From Marimicrobium sp913061115 (GTDB taxonomy: Bacteria; Pseudomonadota; Gammaproteobacteria; Pseudomonadales; Halieaceae): a DNA stretch of 64,000 nt. Location: contig NZ_CP159826.1 of the NCBI RefSeq assembly GCF_047729875.1, positions 186,001 through 250,000 of the forward strand. Reading direction: 5' to 3'. The notes under the pieces were generated by a model. That model ran no database searches. It was given only the letters and a program-made list of their open reading frames with translations, and was not told where the DNA came from. This document shows positions 1 through 8,682 of the stretch, one piece after another (positions within the stretch are counted from its first letter, which is position 1; every line of letters starts with the position of its first letter). The translations under genes and the position numbers were made by a program.

Positions 1-1
1 G

Positions 2-1207
2 TTAAACCTGGTGGCCAGTGATACCGTATCGGGGCGCATTACCTTGCGCTTGCAGGACGTCCCTTGGGACCAGGCTCTGGATCTGGTGTTAAAAACTAAG
101 GGATTGGACAAACGCCAGGTGGGTAATGTGCTGATGGTCGCTCCGGGGGCGGAAATTGCCGAGCGCGAGCGTCAGCAAATTGAAGCGAACAAGCAAATTG
201 CCGAGCTCGCGCCGCTGCGGTCAGAGTTTGTGCGCATCCGCTATGCTAAAGCGCAGGATATCGTGGGGTTGTTCGAGGCAGGCTCAGAGGACGGCGGCAG
301 CCTGACATCTCCCCGAGGCTCTGTGGTTGTCGACGTACGCACCAACTCCATTATCATTACAGACACAGAGGCAAAGTTGGCTGAGATTCGAGACCTGTTA
401 GCGCTTGTCGATATCCCTGTTCGTCAGGTAATGATCGAGGCCCGTATTGTGGTTGCTCAATCCGATGCCACCAAGGACCTTGGTATTGAGTGGGGTGGCG
501 GCTATCTGAACAAGAGTGACGATAATATTGTGTCTGTTTCGGGTGATACTACAAACGTAGTAAGTCTGACCGATTCGGCCATTGCTGGTACGCTTGCTTC
601 CGTCAGCTACCCTGGAGCGTTATTAGTTGATCTTGGGGTTGCCTCCACTAGCGGCTTTGCAATCGGTTTTGCCAGCAGTGATTTGTTCCTGACGGCCGAA
701 CTCTCAGCCCTAGAAGCTGAAGGTGAAGGGGAAATCGTTTCTCAGCCCAAGGTGATTACCGGGGACAAGCAGGAGGCTTCAATTAAGTCAGGTACGGAGA
801 TTCCGTATCAGCAGTCTTCCCCCAGTGGTGAAACGACCGTAGCCTTCAAGGAGGCGGTGCTAGCATTGTTTGTAACCCCTAACATTACGCCGGATGATCG
901 TATTATGCTGGATCTCAGAGTCAATCAGGATACAGTGGGCGCATTGGTGCCCACCGGTAACGGCGGTCGCATCCCTTCTATAGACACGACTCAACTTGAA
1001 ACTCAGGTGCTCGTGGGTAACGGAGAGACCGTTGTATTGGGTGGTGTGTTTAAAACAGAGGATGTTGAACAAGTGAGAAAAGTTCCATTTTTTGGCGACA
1101 TCCCCTACATTGGTGCTTTTTTTAGGAGTGAAACGCAAGTTCACAAGAAACAAGAGACCTTGATTTTCATTACTCCGCGTATCCTTGCTGATACGCTCCT
1201 TGACTAG
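2..1207 (+). CDS. pilQ: Type IV pilus secretin PilQ (C-terminal part, cut by window start)
   Basis: Outer-membrane secretin pore through which type IV pili are extruded. The reading frame is open from base 2 with no stop, so the gene begins before the window; 401 residues are visible. The first part matches the end of an N domain (about residues 1-60), then a second N-type domain with the typical 'VDVRTNSIIITDT' stretch, then the secretin beta-barrel domain from about residue 140 (VMIEARIV...) to the end, where 'GDIPYIGAFFR' and 'ETLIFITPRIL' are classic secretin C-terminal signatures. aroK follows after 16 bases, the usual pilQ-aroK-aroB order in gammaproteobacteria. The GTG at 11 could be read as a start but lies inside the conserved 'NLVASDTVSG' segment, so it is internal. 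Confidence 0.95.
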   Translation, partial: LNLVASDTVSGRITLRLQDVPWDQALDLVLKTKGLDKRQVGNVLMVAPGAEIAERERQQIEANKQIAELAPLRSEFVRIRYAKAQDIVGLFEAGSEDGGSLTSPRGSVVVDVRTNSIIITDTEAKLAEIRDLLALVDIPVRQVMIEARIVVAQSDATKDLGIEWGGGYLNKSDDNIVSVSGDTTNVVSLTDSAIAGTLASVSYPGALLVDLGVASTSGFAIGFASSDLFLTAELSALEAEGEGEIVSQPKVITGDKQEASIKSGTEIPYQQSSPSGETTVAFKEAVLALFVTPNITPDDRIMLDLRVNQDTVGALVPTGNGGRIPSIDTTQLETQVLVGNGETVVLGGVFKTEDVEQVRKVPFFGDIPYIGAFFRSETQVHKKQETLIFITPRILADTLLD

Positions 1208-1223
1208 GTTGGTTTAAAGCGCA

Positions 1224-1742
1224 ATGCCCACTTTACGTAGAGTTTTTCTGGTTGGTCCCATGGGGGCCGGCAAAACGACCATTGGAAAGTATCTCGCAGA
1301 ACATCTGAAGCTGCGTTTCGCTGATACGGACACAGAGATTGAGGCTCGAACCGGGGCTGATATTCCGTGGATTTTTGATGTCGAGGGTGAGGAGGGTTTT
1401 CGCGACCGTGAGCAGCAGGTGGTGGCGGAGATGACAGAATGGGATGATATCGTTCTGGCAACGGGCGGCGGCGTGGTGCTGCGTCCGGAAAATCGCAGTG
1501 CGCTCGCAGGAAGGGGCTTTGTGATTTATTTGTATGCAACGGTGGAAGAGCAGACGCGACGAACCCGACGGGACAGAGGTCGGCCATTATTGCAAAAAGG
1601 CGACCCTGAACAGATATTACGAGCCCTCATGGCGGAGCGCGACCCCATGTACCGTGAGATCGCTGACCATATTATCGAGACTGATGCCTGTAGCCCGCGT
1701 ATTGTGGCGCAGCGCCTAGTGCAACAACTCACTTCCGAATAA
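1224..1742 (+). CDS. aroK: Shikimate kinase AroK
   Basis: Phosphorylates shikimate with ATP to shikimate 3-phosphate, a cytoplasmic step of chorismate and aromatic amino-acid synthesis. The 172-residue length is normal for the family. The P-loop GPMGAGKTT lies at residues 11-19. The shikimate-binding aspartate in 'FADTDTEIE', the arginine in 'FRDREQQV' and the glycine-rich 'ATGGGVVL' are all present, as is the lid-region 'RRDRGRPLL'. ATG at 1224 is the natural start; no strong Shine-Dalgarno is seen, so coupling to pilQ is likely. aroB follows. Confidence 0.96.
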   Translation: MPTLRRVFLVGPMGAGKTTIGKYLAEHLKLRFADTDTEIEARTGADIPWIFDVEGEEGFRDREQQVVAEMTEWDDIVLATGGGVVLRPENRSALAGRGFVIYLYATVEEQTRRTRRDRGRPLLQKGDPEQILRALMAERDPMYREIADHIIETDACSPRIVAQRLVQQLTSE

Positions 1743-1753
1743 AGCGTGCCGCA

Positions 1754-1783
1754 AAGACAGCATACCCTTCAAAGCGTTATAAT
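1754..1783 (+). promoter_or_regulatory. Possible sigma70 promoter ahead of aroB
   Basis: A perfect TATAAT lies at 1778-1783, with AAGACA (four of six matches to TTGACA) at 1754-1759, an 18-base spacer. It sits in the 77-base gap between aroK and aroB, so aroB-hemE could be transcribed separately from pilQ-aroK. Sequence match only. Confidence 0.35.
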
Positions 1784-1819
1784 AGACGCCTCAAAAAAAT
1801 GTGAATCCCAGGAGTGATC

Positions 1820-2920
1820 GTGCCCTTGTTAATGCATACCTTGCATGTGGATTTGGGTGATCGCGGTTATCCCGTTTACATCGGCCGCGACCTACTCGCC
1901 GATATGAGTCTGCTGGCTCAGCATGTCACGGGTTCCCAGGTGGTCATTGTCAGCAATGAAACCGTTGCGCCACTCTATTTGGAGAAGGTTAAGGCCGCTT
2001 TAGGCCCGCGGAAGTTGGTCACAGAAATCATCCTGCCCGATGGCGAGCAGTATAAAACGCTCGAAACGTTGTCGACAATTTTCGATAGGGTGATGGTGGA
2101 CAAACACGATCGCACGACTACATTTGTCGCGGTAGGCGGCGGTGTTGTGGGTGATATTACGGGGTTTGCGGCAGCGTGCTATCAGCGCGGCGTTAATTTT
2201 ATTCAGATCCCTACAACGTTACTGGCTCAGGTGGACTCGTCAGTCGGCGGAAAAACAGCGGTGAATCATCCGTTGGGCAAGAACATGATAGGGGCCTTCT
2301 ACCAGCCTAGAGCAGTGCTGATTGATATTAGTACTCTGCAGACGCTGCCCCCTCGCGAATTGAGTGCCGGACTGGCAGAGGTGATCAAATATGGCCTCAT
2401 CAGTGATGAGCCATTTTATCGCTGGCTGCAGCAGCACATGGCGCAACTGCTGGCGAAAGAGGAGGCTATTTTGGCTGAGGCTATTGAGCGCAGTTGCTCA
2501 ATCAAGGCTCGGGTGGTTGCCTTAGATGAGCGCGAAGGGGGTATCCGCGCTATCTTGAATCTCGGTCACACCTTTGGTCACGCGATTGAAACGGGCCAGG
2601 GTTATGGGCAATGGCTGCATGGAGAGGCGGTGGCCACCGGCATGTTGTTGGCGCTTGAATTGTCCGCCAGTCGCGGCTGGATTGCGACCTCTGAAGTCGA
2701 CGGCTATCGCGACCTCCTGCTGAGAATGAACCTTCCGGTGCATATCCCCCAAGACATGGATGCTGAGGCTTTTCTGGCGCTTATGTCACGGGATAAAAAG
2801 GTCATAGACGGGCAGTTGCGTCTAGTACTGGTGAAGAGCATTGGTGATGCCTGTATCGTTGACGATGCTACCGAACGCGAACTGTGCGACGTGTTACAGC
2901 GAGCGGCGAGCAGCGCATAG
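1820..2920 (+). CDS. aroB: 3-dehydroquinate synthase AroB
   Basis: Converts DAHP to 3-dehydroquinate (NAD- and Zn-dependent), the second step of the shikimate pathway. Family hallmarks are 'VAVGGGVVGDITGF' (NAD binding), 'IPTTLLAQVDSSVGGKT', and the metal-ligand segments 'LAEVIKYG', 'HTFGHAIE' and 'LHGEAVATGM'. About 366 residues, the normal size. Three in-frame starts exist: GTG 1814, GTG 1820 and ATG 1832. GTG 1820 is chosen because AGGAG at 1810-1814 stands 5 bases before it; ATG 1832 gives the most usual family N-terminus (MHTLHVDLG) but has no ribosome site. It belongs to the aroK-aroB pair. Confidence 0.95.
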   Translation: MPLLMHTLHVDLGDRGYPVYIGRDLLADMSLLAQHVTGSQVVIVSNETVAPLYLEKVKAALGPRKLVTEIILPDGEQYKTLETLSTIFDRVMVDKHDRTTTFVAVGGGVVGDITGFAAACYQRGVNFIQIPTTLLAQVDSSVGGKTAVNHPLGKNMIGAFYQPRAVLIDISTLQTLPPRELSAGLAEVIKYGLISDEPFYRWLQQHMAQLLAKEEAILAEAIERSCSIKARVVALDEREGGIRAILNLGHTFGHAIETGQGYGQWLHGEAVATGMLLALELSASRGWIATSEVDGYRDLLLRMNLPVHIPQDMDAEAFLALMSRDKKVIDGQLRLVLVKSIGDACIVDDATERELCDVLQRAASSA

Positions 2921-2967
2921 CCGCAGTATTTGTTTCAAGATTATCGATAGAAGGATTCTGTTTTCCA

Positions 2968-4038
2968 ATGAGTGAACTTAAGAATGACCGTTTTTTGCGC
3001 GCACTGTTGCGCCAGCCGGTAGACCGCACGCCGGTGTGGATGATGCGACAAGCGGGGCGTTATCTGCCTGAATATCGTGCTACTCGGGAACAAGCCGGGT
3101 CTTTTCTGGATTTGTGTAAGAACGCAGAGTTGGCCTGCGAGGTGACAATGCAGCCCCTAAGGCGCTATCCAATGGATGCTGCCATTCTGTTCTCCGACAT
3201 CTTGACGATCCCCGATGCGCTCGGGCTGGGGTTATATTTTGAAGAAGGCGAAGGTCCGCGTTTTCGTAAGACCGTGCGTAGCGAGGCCGACCTAGCCCGG
3301 CTGAATAGCTTCAAGGCCGATGATGACCTAGCCTATGTGATGCGGGCAGTTAGTACTATCCGCAGGGAGCTCAATGGTGCGGTTCCGCTGATCGGCTTTT
3401 CCGGCAGCCCCTGGACCCTCGCGACCTATATGGTTGAGGGCGGCTCATCAAAAGATTTTGCTCAGATTAAAACCATGGCTTATGACACGCCAGAATTGAT
3501 GCACCAATTGCTGTCGCTGCTGGCCGATGCGGTAGCGGACTATTTGACAGAGCAGATAAAAGCAGGCGCACAGGCGGTACAAATTTTTGATACATGGGGC
3601 GGCAGCCTCAGTGCCGCTGGCTATCAGGAATTTTCCTTGCAGTATATGCAGCGCATAATTTCTCGCCTGCCTACTGAAGCCGATGGGCGCAAAGTGCCGG
3701 TGATTGTCTTCACAAAAGGCGGCGGCCAATGGCTGAATACTATCGCCGATTGCGGGGCTCAGTCCGTAGGTATCGACTGGACGACGGATATACGCGCGGC
3801 TAGGCAGCAGATTGGCGGGCGAGTATCCTTACAGGGCAATATGGATCCGAGTATGTTGTTCGCCTCCCCTGCGCGCATCCGCAGTGAGGTCAAGGCGATC
3901 TTGGCAGCGTATGGGCATGGTAGCGGCCACGTTTTTAATCTTGGACACGGCATCACGCCGGGTGTGAATCCAGATCATGTGACAGCTTTTGTTGAAGCGG
4001 TGCAGGAGTTCTCACCGCAGTATCATCAGGCGGACTGA
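2968..4038 (+). CDS. hemE: Uroporphyrinogen decarboxylase HemE
   Basis: Decarboxylates the four acetate side chains of uroporphyrinogen III to coproporphyrinogen III in heme synthesis (cytoplasm). The 356-residue protein starts MSELKNDRFL and carries the signature 'RTPVWMMRQAGRYLPEYR' near residue 20 and 'ILFSDILTIPDALG' with the catalytic aspartate near residue 86; a second family signature is 'GFSGSPWTLATYMVEG'. The frame extends upstream to 2884, overlapping aroB, but the ATG at 2968 has an AGAAGGA site just before it and gives the normal N-terminus. It lies downstream of aroB in the same direction and converges with cysE. Confidence 0.96.
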   Translation: MSELKNDRFLRALLRQPVDRTPVWMMRQAGRYLPEYRATREQAGSFLDLCKNAELACEVTMQPLRRYPMDAAILFSDILTIPDALGLGLYFEEGEGPRFRKTVRSEADLARLNSFKADDDLAYVMRAVSTIRRELNGAVPLIGFSGSPWTLATYMVEGGSSKDFAQIKTMAYDTPELMHQLLSLLADAVADYLTEQIKAGAQAVQIFDTWGGSLSAAGYQEFSLQYMQRIISRLPTEADGRKVPVIVFTKGGGQWLNTIADCGAQSVGIDWTTDIRAARQQIGGRVSLQGNMDPSMLFASPARIRSEVKAILAAYGHGSGHVFNLGHGITPGVNPDHVTAFVEAVQEFSPQYHQAD

Positions 4039-4056
4039 TCGGACATCACCCGGACC

Positions 4057-4884
4057 TTATGAGGCTTTATTTTTAGCCGCTTCTGCCGAGGCCTCGTCGC
4101 AGCAGAAATCGTGTTCCATTTCCAGTGCGGGTTGATCTGAAGCGGGCCGGCCGACGATTTTAGCGGGCACACCGGCTACGGTAGTGTGAGCCGGAACATC
4201 TTCTAGTACCACGCTGCCTGCACCGACTTTGGCGCCTTCGCCAACACAAATGTTACCCAGAATCTTGGCGCCGGCGCTAATCAGTACGCCGTCACCTATT
4301 TTCGGGTGGCGGTTGCCTTCATCTTTACCGGTTCCGCCCAAGGTGACGGACTGCAAGATGGACACGTTTTTACCCACCACGGCCGTTTCCCCGATGACCA
4401 AGCCGGTGGCGTGGTCCAGTAGAATACCCTGACCCAGAGTAGCGGCCGGGTGGATGTCGACGCTAAACGTTGTAGACATGCGGTTTTGAAAAAACAACGC
4501 AAGGGATTCACGTTCCGTTGTCCACAACCAGTGGGCTATGCGATAGGTTTGCAGGGCGTGGAAACCTTTGAAGTACAGGAAGGGAATGTAGAGTTCGTGG
4601 CAGGCAGAATCTCTGTCCTCCACCGCCTGCAAGTCTTCTCGTACCGCAGTCTGAATGGAAGCATCGCTTTCAAACGCTTCCATAATCACTTTGCTCAGCA
4701 GCAGCGAGGATACGTCAGGGGTGGCGAGCTGGCTGGCTAGGTGAAAACTCAGCGCTAATTCCAACCGGGTGTGATTTAGGATGGTCGCGTGCAGAAAGCT
4801 GGCCAGTATTGGCTCCTCGCTAGCCTGTTTTGCCGCTTCTTCGCGGATCCGTTGCCACATAGGGTCGGTCGTGGTCGAGGACAT
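4057..4884 (-). CDS. cysE: Serine O-acetyltransferase CysE
   Basis: Transfers acetyl from acetyl-CoA to L-serine, giving O-acetylserine for cysteine synthesis. The 275-residue protein has the alpha-helical N-terminal domain (about 1-145) followed by a left-handed beta-helix: 'HPAATLGQGILLDHATGLVIGETAVVG', then repeated hexapeptides ending in 'PAKIVGRP'. This is the long, E. coli-type CysE. ATG at 4884 is chosen over 4899 because GGAGG sits 8 bases upstream. The C-terminal tail is acidic and cysteine-containing (near 'EHDFCCDEASAEA'); the family tail binds cysteine synthase, but this tail does not end in the usual isoleucine. Confidence 0.93.
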   Translation of the reverse strand: MSSTTTDPMWQRIREEAAKQASEEPILASFLHATILNHTRLELALSFHLASQLATPDVSSLLLSKVIMEAFESDASIQTAVREDLQAVEDRDSACHELYIPFLYFKGFHALQTYRIAHWLWTTERESLALFFQNRMSTTFSVDIHPAATLGQGILLDHATGLVIGETAVVGKNVSILQSVTLGGTGKDEGNRHPKIGDGVLISAGAKILGNICVGEGAKVGAGSVVLEDVPAHTTVAGVPAKIVGRPASDQPALEMEHDFCCDEASAEAAKNKAS

Positions 4885-5081
4885 TGGGGAAACCTCCATT
4901 TAGAGCGAACACTTTAGCCTATTGGCTCTTTTGGGCTGTGATTAGTGCTGCTTTTGATAAGTTTGCGGGTAGCGGGCGATCTTAACGCCCTTATTCACTG
5001 CTGCTGGCGCATATTACCACGGTTGAGGCTGCTCAGGCCAAGCGCAAGGTCCCTCTACATTTGCCAACAAAGCCTTTTTCG

Positions 5082-5741
5082 TTACGGCATGACGCTGGCA
5101 GTATAAGACCATAGCGCATGACCGCTGTTTCGATACTTCTGTTCGAACAGACTCAGGCCTGGACCGGTATCGGCCAATCTGAGTACTCGCCCACGATGGC
5201 CCGCCAGATGCATGGCGCAGTCGAACTCCTCGACGTAGATCTGCCAGTTCGACCGCAGCTCAAGCGTTCCGCCAAGGGTCAACAATAACGGAAAGCTGGG
5301 GTGGCCATGGATACGCCGTCGCAGGTGCGCAGCCTTAGGCCAAGGGTTGGGATAGAGCATATAGTGATAGTCTGGCCGCAGCCCATCACGCACGAGCAGA
5401 GTCCAGATGTCCTCGCAGTCCGCCTGCAGTAGCAGGTAGTTGTCGCGCAGGCTGTGAGGGTGTTTTGCCAGTCGTTGAGCGGACTTGTCGATTCCCACAA
5501 TCAGGTGGCCAGGGTGTCGTTCAGCCAAGGCTGCGGTACTGTGCCCGGTGCCGCAGAATGAATCCAGCACGAGAGGGCGCGGTCTCGCCTTGATCTCTGC
5601 GGACAAACGTTCATACGCGTGAATATTATGCGCTGACACTTCTGCACGGTGGGTTGTCCGCAGATGCCGACGAACGACCTCAGCCAGTTTGGGATGCAGG
5701 TGTTGCTGATTGCTGCTGACGGGGCGGGAATTGGCTTGCAA
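5082..5741 (-). CDS. TrmB-like SAM-dependent methyltransferase (divergent)
   Basis: Class I methyltransferase of the tRNA (guanine46-N7) TrmB superfamily, 219 residues. SAM motif I is seen as 'LVLDSFCGTGHST' (57-69), then 'VGIDKSAQRL' and 'LLLQADCEDIW'. The family's catalytic-region motif, normally [FY]PDPWPKKRHHKRR, reads YPNPWPKAAHLRRR here (130-143), with asparagine at residue 132 where TrmB has aspartate. The later 'SNWQIYVEEF' resembles the TrmB 'TDxxxYxE' segment. It may be a paralogue with altered activity rather than the main m7G46 enzyme. It stands alone, with its start at 5741 facing away from the acyltransferase gene at 5859. Confidence 0.7.
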   Translation of the reverse strand: MQANSRPVSSNQQHLHPKLAEVVRRHLRTTHRAEVSAHNIHAYERLSAEIKARPRPLVLDSFCGTGHSTAALAERHPGHLIVGIDKSAQRLAKHPHSLRDNYLLLQADCEDIWTLLVRDGLRPDYHYMLYPNPWPKAAHLRRRIHGHPSFPLLLTLGGTLELRSNWQIYVEEFDCAMHLAGHRGRVLRLADTGPGLSLFEQKYRNSGHALWSYTASVMP

Positions 5742-5858
5742 AAGGCCTAAACGCCTCCAAATTGTGAATTTAACGTACCGTGGGTTTGATGTTGGTCGCC
5801 ACCACTGCGATCATAACCGCCTAGTATAGGGATATCTACTCACAGAAGAAGACTCGAC

Positions 5859-6587
5859 ATGCGCGACGATCTAAGACCCTACTGGGTGAAGAAGTACTAT
5901 TTAAAATTTAGACATTGGTATGCAGAGTATTACCTGCGTCCCGAGTGCGTATCGCTAGGGCGCTACCACACCATTATGAAGCCTTGGTATGTGCATCTGT
6001 CGGGTAATAATATTCAAATAGGGCAGTCTTTTACCGCGATCGGTGAGCCGGGCAACAGGGTGGAGGTGGGCGTCTGGGGGCGAGAAGTTGGCCAGGGTCG
6101 CGTGGTGATTGGCGATTGTTGCCTGATGAGCCCAGGCTCCAGAATCAGTGCCAGTGATGAAATCATACTGGGTGACGGCGTGATGCTGGCTAACGGCGCC
6201 TATGTCACGGATTCCGACTGGCACACCATTTATGATCGCATGGTGCGGGAGGAGACTGCTAAGCCGGTGCACATTGGCAATAACGTGTGGCTGGGAGATC
6301 ACTCTACTGTGCTCAAGGGCGTGACCATAGGCGATAACAGTGTGGTCGCAGCCCGCGCAGTCGTCACGCGTGATGTGCCGGCCAATGTGGTCGTTGCTGG
6401 GACTCCGGCGAAGGTGGTCAAGCAGTTGGATCCTGAGCGATGTTTCAAAACGCGCATGGATTATTTTGCAGACCCTGCTGGCTTGGAGACATTTTTTGAT
6501 TCCGTGGATCGGCAAGTACTCGCCCCAAACACTGTCTGGCGCTGGCTCTGGTCTCTGGTTTACCCGGGGTCGCGTTCTCGCGGATAA
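5859..6587 (+). CDS. Hexapeptide-repeat acyltransferase (LbH family)
   Basis: A 242-residue O-acyltransferase of the left-handed beta-helix superfamily, related to maltose/galactoside acetyltransferases. Repeats such as 'IQIGQSF', 'VVIGDCC', 'IILGDGVMLANGAYVTDSDWHTIYD', 'VHIGNNVWLGDHSTVLKGVTIGDNSVVAARAVVTRDVPANVVVAGTPAKVV' form the coil; the histidine in 'SDWHTIYD' matches the usual acetyl-transfer histidine position. The acceptor is not known from sequence; sugars or lipid-linked glycans are typical. An AGAAGA-type site precedes ATG 5859. It converges with srkA. Confidence 0.82.
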   Translation: MRDDLRPYWVKKYYLKFRHWYAEYYLRPECVSLGRYHTIMKPWYVHLSGNNIQIGQSFTAIGEPGNRVEVGVWGREVGQGRVVIGDCCLMSPGSRISASDEIILGDGVMLANGAYVTDSDWHTIYDRMVREETAKPVHIGNNVWLGDHSTVLKGVTIGDNSVVAARAVVTRDVPANVVVAGTPAKVVKQLDPERCFKTRMDYFADPAGLETFFDSVDRQVLAPNTVWRWLWSLVYPGSRSRG

Positions 6588-6613
6588 AACGGGTAAGAGA
6601 AGGACCAAGACAA

Positions 6614-7594
6614 CTACAGCAATTGCAGCGGCTCCTCCTGCAAAGCCGACATCTGCTCGCGTAATTCGAGGATATGATCTGCCCAATAACGCTCTGTGTT
6701 AAACCACGTAAAGCTGCGCGGAAAAGCCGGGTCTTCCCAGCGACGGCCCAGCCAGGCGGCGTAATGAATCAGGCGTAATGTGCGTAAGGTTTCGATCCAG
6801 CGAATCTGGCGAGGGTCGAAATCGCAGAATTCAGAATAGCCCTCTACCAGTTCAGACAGCTGCAACTGACGATCGTGACGTTCGCCGTTGAGAAACATCC
6901 ACAAATCTTGCATCGCTGGCGCCGCGCAACAGTCATCAAAGTCGACAAAGTGCGCGGTGTTATCACGCCACAGGATATTACCGACATGACAGTCACCATG
7001 GATGCGAATGAAATCCTCGGGCTGAACCTCGCTGAAGATCGACCTGACCTGTTGCTCTAGGTCCGCGGTCAGTGATTCATAGGCGGGCACCAAGTCACGC
7101 GGAATAAACTTCTCAAGCAGCAACGCGCGACTGTCGCTTAGCATACGTTGCACCGACATCGAGTGCCGCACTTTGAACTGCGCGGCGCGTCCCACGGCAT
7201 GAATTCTGCCGAGGGTTCTGCCCAACACCAGCATGTTGTCGAGATTGTCGAGCTCCGGCGGGTAGCCCCCTCGACGCAGAAAAAGAGCAAACTGAAATCC
7301 CTCGAAGGTATGCAGGGTGGCGCCCTGATCATTCACCATAGGCGCCACCACGGAAATTTCTGCGTCCTGCAGCTCCAGACTGAAGCGGTGCTCCTCCAGT
7401 ATTTGTGCTTCGCTCCAGCGCTCAGGGCGATAAAATTTTGCGATCAGTGGCGTGCTGTCTTCAATGCCAACCTGGTACACCCGGTTCTCGTAACTGTTCA
7501 GCGCCAACAGTCGGGCGTCGCTGAGATACCCGGCAGACTCCACCGCATCGATAATCATATCCGGGGTTAGCCGGTCATAGGGGTGAGTTGTCAT
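6614..7594 (-). CDS. srkA: Stress response kinase SrkA/RdoA (YihE)
   Basis: A 326-residue kinase of the aminoglycoside-phosphotransferase fold, homologous to E. coli SrkA (YihE), a protein kinase linked to survival under envelope and oxidative stress. Key motifs are the N-terminal 'LNSYENRVYQVG' nucleotide-binding strand, the lysine of 'LIAKFYRPERW', the catalytic loop 'RIHGDCHVGNILW' and the metal-binding 'HFVDFDDC'. The start ATG overlaps the modC stop (ATGA at 7591-7594), so it is translationally coupled as the last gene of the comF-modABC-srkA run; a link between molybdate uptake and SrkA is not obvious and may only be operon sharing. Confidence 0.9.
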   Translation of the reverse strand: MTTHPYDRLTPDMIIDAVESAGYLSDARLLALNSYENRVYQVGIEDSTPLIAKFYRPERWSEAQILEEHRFSLELQDAEISVVAPMVNDQGATLHTFEGFQFALFLRRGGYPPELDNLDNMLVLGRTLGRIHAVGRAAQFKVRHSMSVQRMLSDSRALLLEKFIPRDLVPAYESLTADLEQQVRSIFSEVQPEDFIRIHGDCHVGNILWRDNTAHFVDFDDCCAAPAMQDLWMFLNGERHDRQLQLSELVEGYSEFCDFDPRQIRWIETLRTLRLIHYAAWLGRRWEDPAFPRSFTWFNTERYWADHILELREQMSALQEEPLQLL

Positions 7595-8682
7595 GCTGGG
7601 TCAGTTGTCTCCATCAATAGTGCCGCGCTTTTGATCTGTGCATAGATGTTGTCACCAATACACAGTCCAAGTTCGACGCACGACTTGCGGGTGATCCGCG
7701 CCAACAAGTATTGCGACCCTAGAGACAGACGTACAAGCAATCTGGCGGCGTTAGTATCTTCGATTTCGACCACGGAAACCGGAAGAATATTTAAAATGCT
7801 GCTGTCCAACGGACGATGGCGACAGACGCTAACGTCTCTGGCCGGGATGCGTATCCTGCGCGACTGGCCAACCGCATGCGGCAAATGATTGACCAACAGG
7901 GTATGCCCATCGACCGTCAATTCACTGAGACCGTATTCTGCATCATGTTGTGCGACCCTTGCCGTGAGAATGGCTGCAGCCTGCTCTTCATGTGATAAGC
8001 GTGTGTCTAGCCGGCTGCACAACGTCAATAGCGAGCCCTGCTCTACCAGCCGCCCTTGCTCCAGCAACAGCAGGTGATCAGCCAGCTGGCTTACTTCTTC
8101 AATGTCGTGGCTGACGTAAAGCATCGGTAGTTGCAGCTCTTGCGATAATCGTTGCAGGCAGCGCAGACAGTGTTGACGAGCAGCGTGGTCCAAGTTGGCC
8201 AGCGGCTCATCAAGCAACAGTAGTCGCGGTGCCGATAACAAAGCGCGACCGATGGCCACGCGCTGTTTCTGTCCTGCAGAGAGTGTATCAGTTGAGCGCG
8301 ACAACAGGTCGTCTAGTTCGAGCCAGGTGACGACCTGATTCAGGTGGATATTCCCGGACCGTGGGCGACGAGTCAGCGCATAGTCAAGGTTCTGCTGCAC
8401 ATTGAGATGCGGGAACAGCCGGGCGTCCTGAAACACATAGCCGATGTGACGTTGCCAAACTGGCGTGGTGAAGCTCGCATCCTGCCATGTTTCATTATTG
8501 AGGCGAATGACGCTGCCCGGTTCTGCTTGGCGCAGACCCGCGATACAATCTAGCAGGGTACTTTTACCGCTGCCGCTGGGGCCATAGATTGCGGTGATAC
8601 CGATGGCGGACACTTTACAGTCGAGTTCTAAAGAGAAGCCCTTATTGCCGCCGCAAATTATATTGAGGGTGAGGCCGTTCAT
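7591..8682 (-). CDS. modC: Molybdate ABC transporter ATPase ModC
   Basis: ATP-hydrolysing subunit driving molybdate import. The 363-residue protein has Walker A 'GPSGSGKST', Q-loop region 'VFQDARLFPHLNV', ABC signature 'LSAGQKQR', Walker B 'LLLLDEPLANLD', a switch histidine in 'YVSHDIEE', and a C-terminal TOBE (Mop-like) domain from about residue 285. Start 8682 is chosen rather than 8697 because it forms an ATGA overlap with the modB stop; the shorter N-terminus MNGLTLNI is usual for ModC. Coupled to both neighbours. Confidence 0.95.
   Translation of the reverse strand: MNGLTLNIICGGNKGFSLELDCKVSAIGITAIYGPSGSGKSTLLDCIAGLRQAEPGSVIRLNNETWQDASFTTPVWQRHIGYVFQDARLFPHLNVQQNLDYALTRRPRSGNIHLNQVVTWLELDDLLSRSTDTLSAGQKQRVAIGRALLSAPRLLLLDEPLANLDHAARQHCLRCLQRLSQELQLPMLYVSHDIEEVSQLADHLLLLEQGRLVEQGSLLTLCSRLDTRLSHEEQAAAILTARVAQHDAEYGLSELTVDGHTLLVNHLPHAVGQSRRIRIPARDVSVCRHRPLDSSILNILPVSVVEIEDTNAARLLVRLSLGSQYLLARITRKSCVELGLCIGDNIYAQIKSAALLMETTDPA

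Noticed and set aside
5955..6686. 243-codon minus-strand open frame
   Set aside because: It lies almost wholly on the complement of the hexapeptide acyltransferase gene, has no ribosome site and no family-like sequence.
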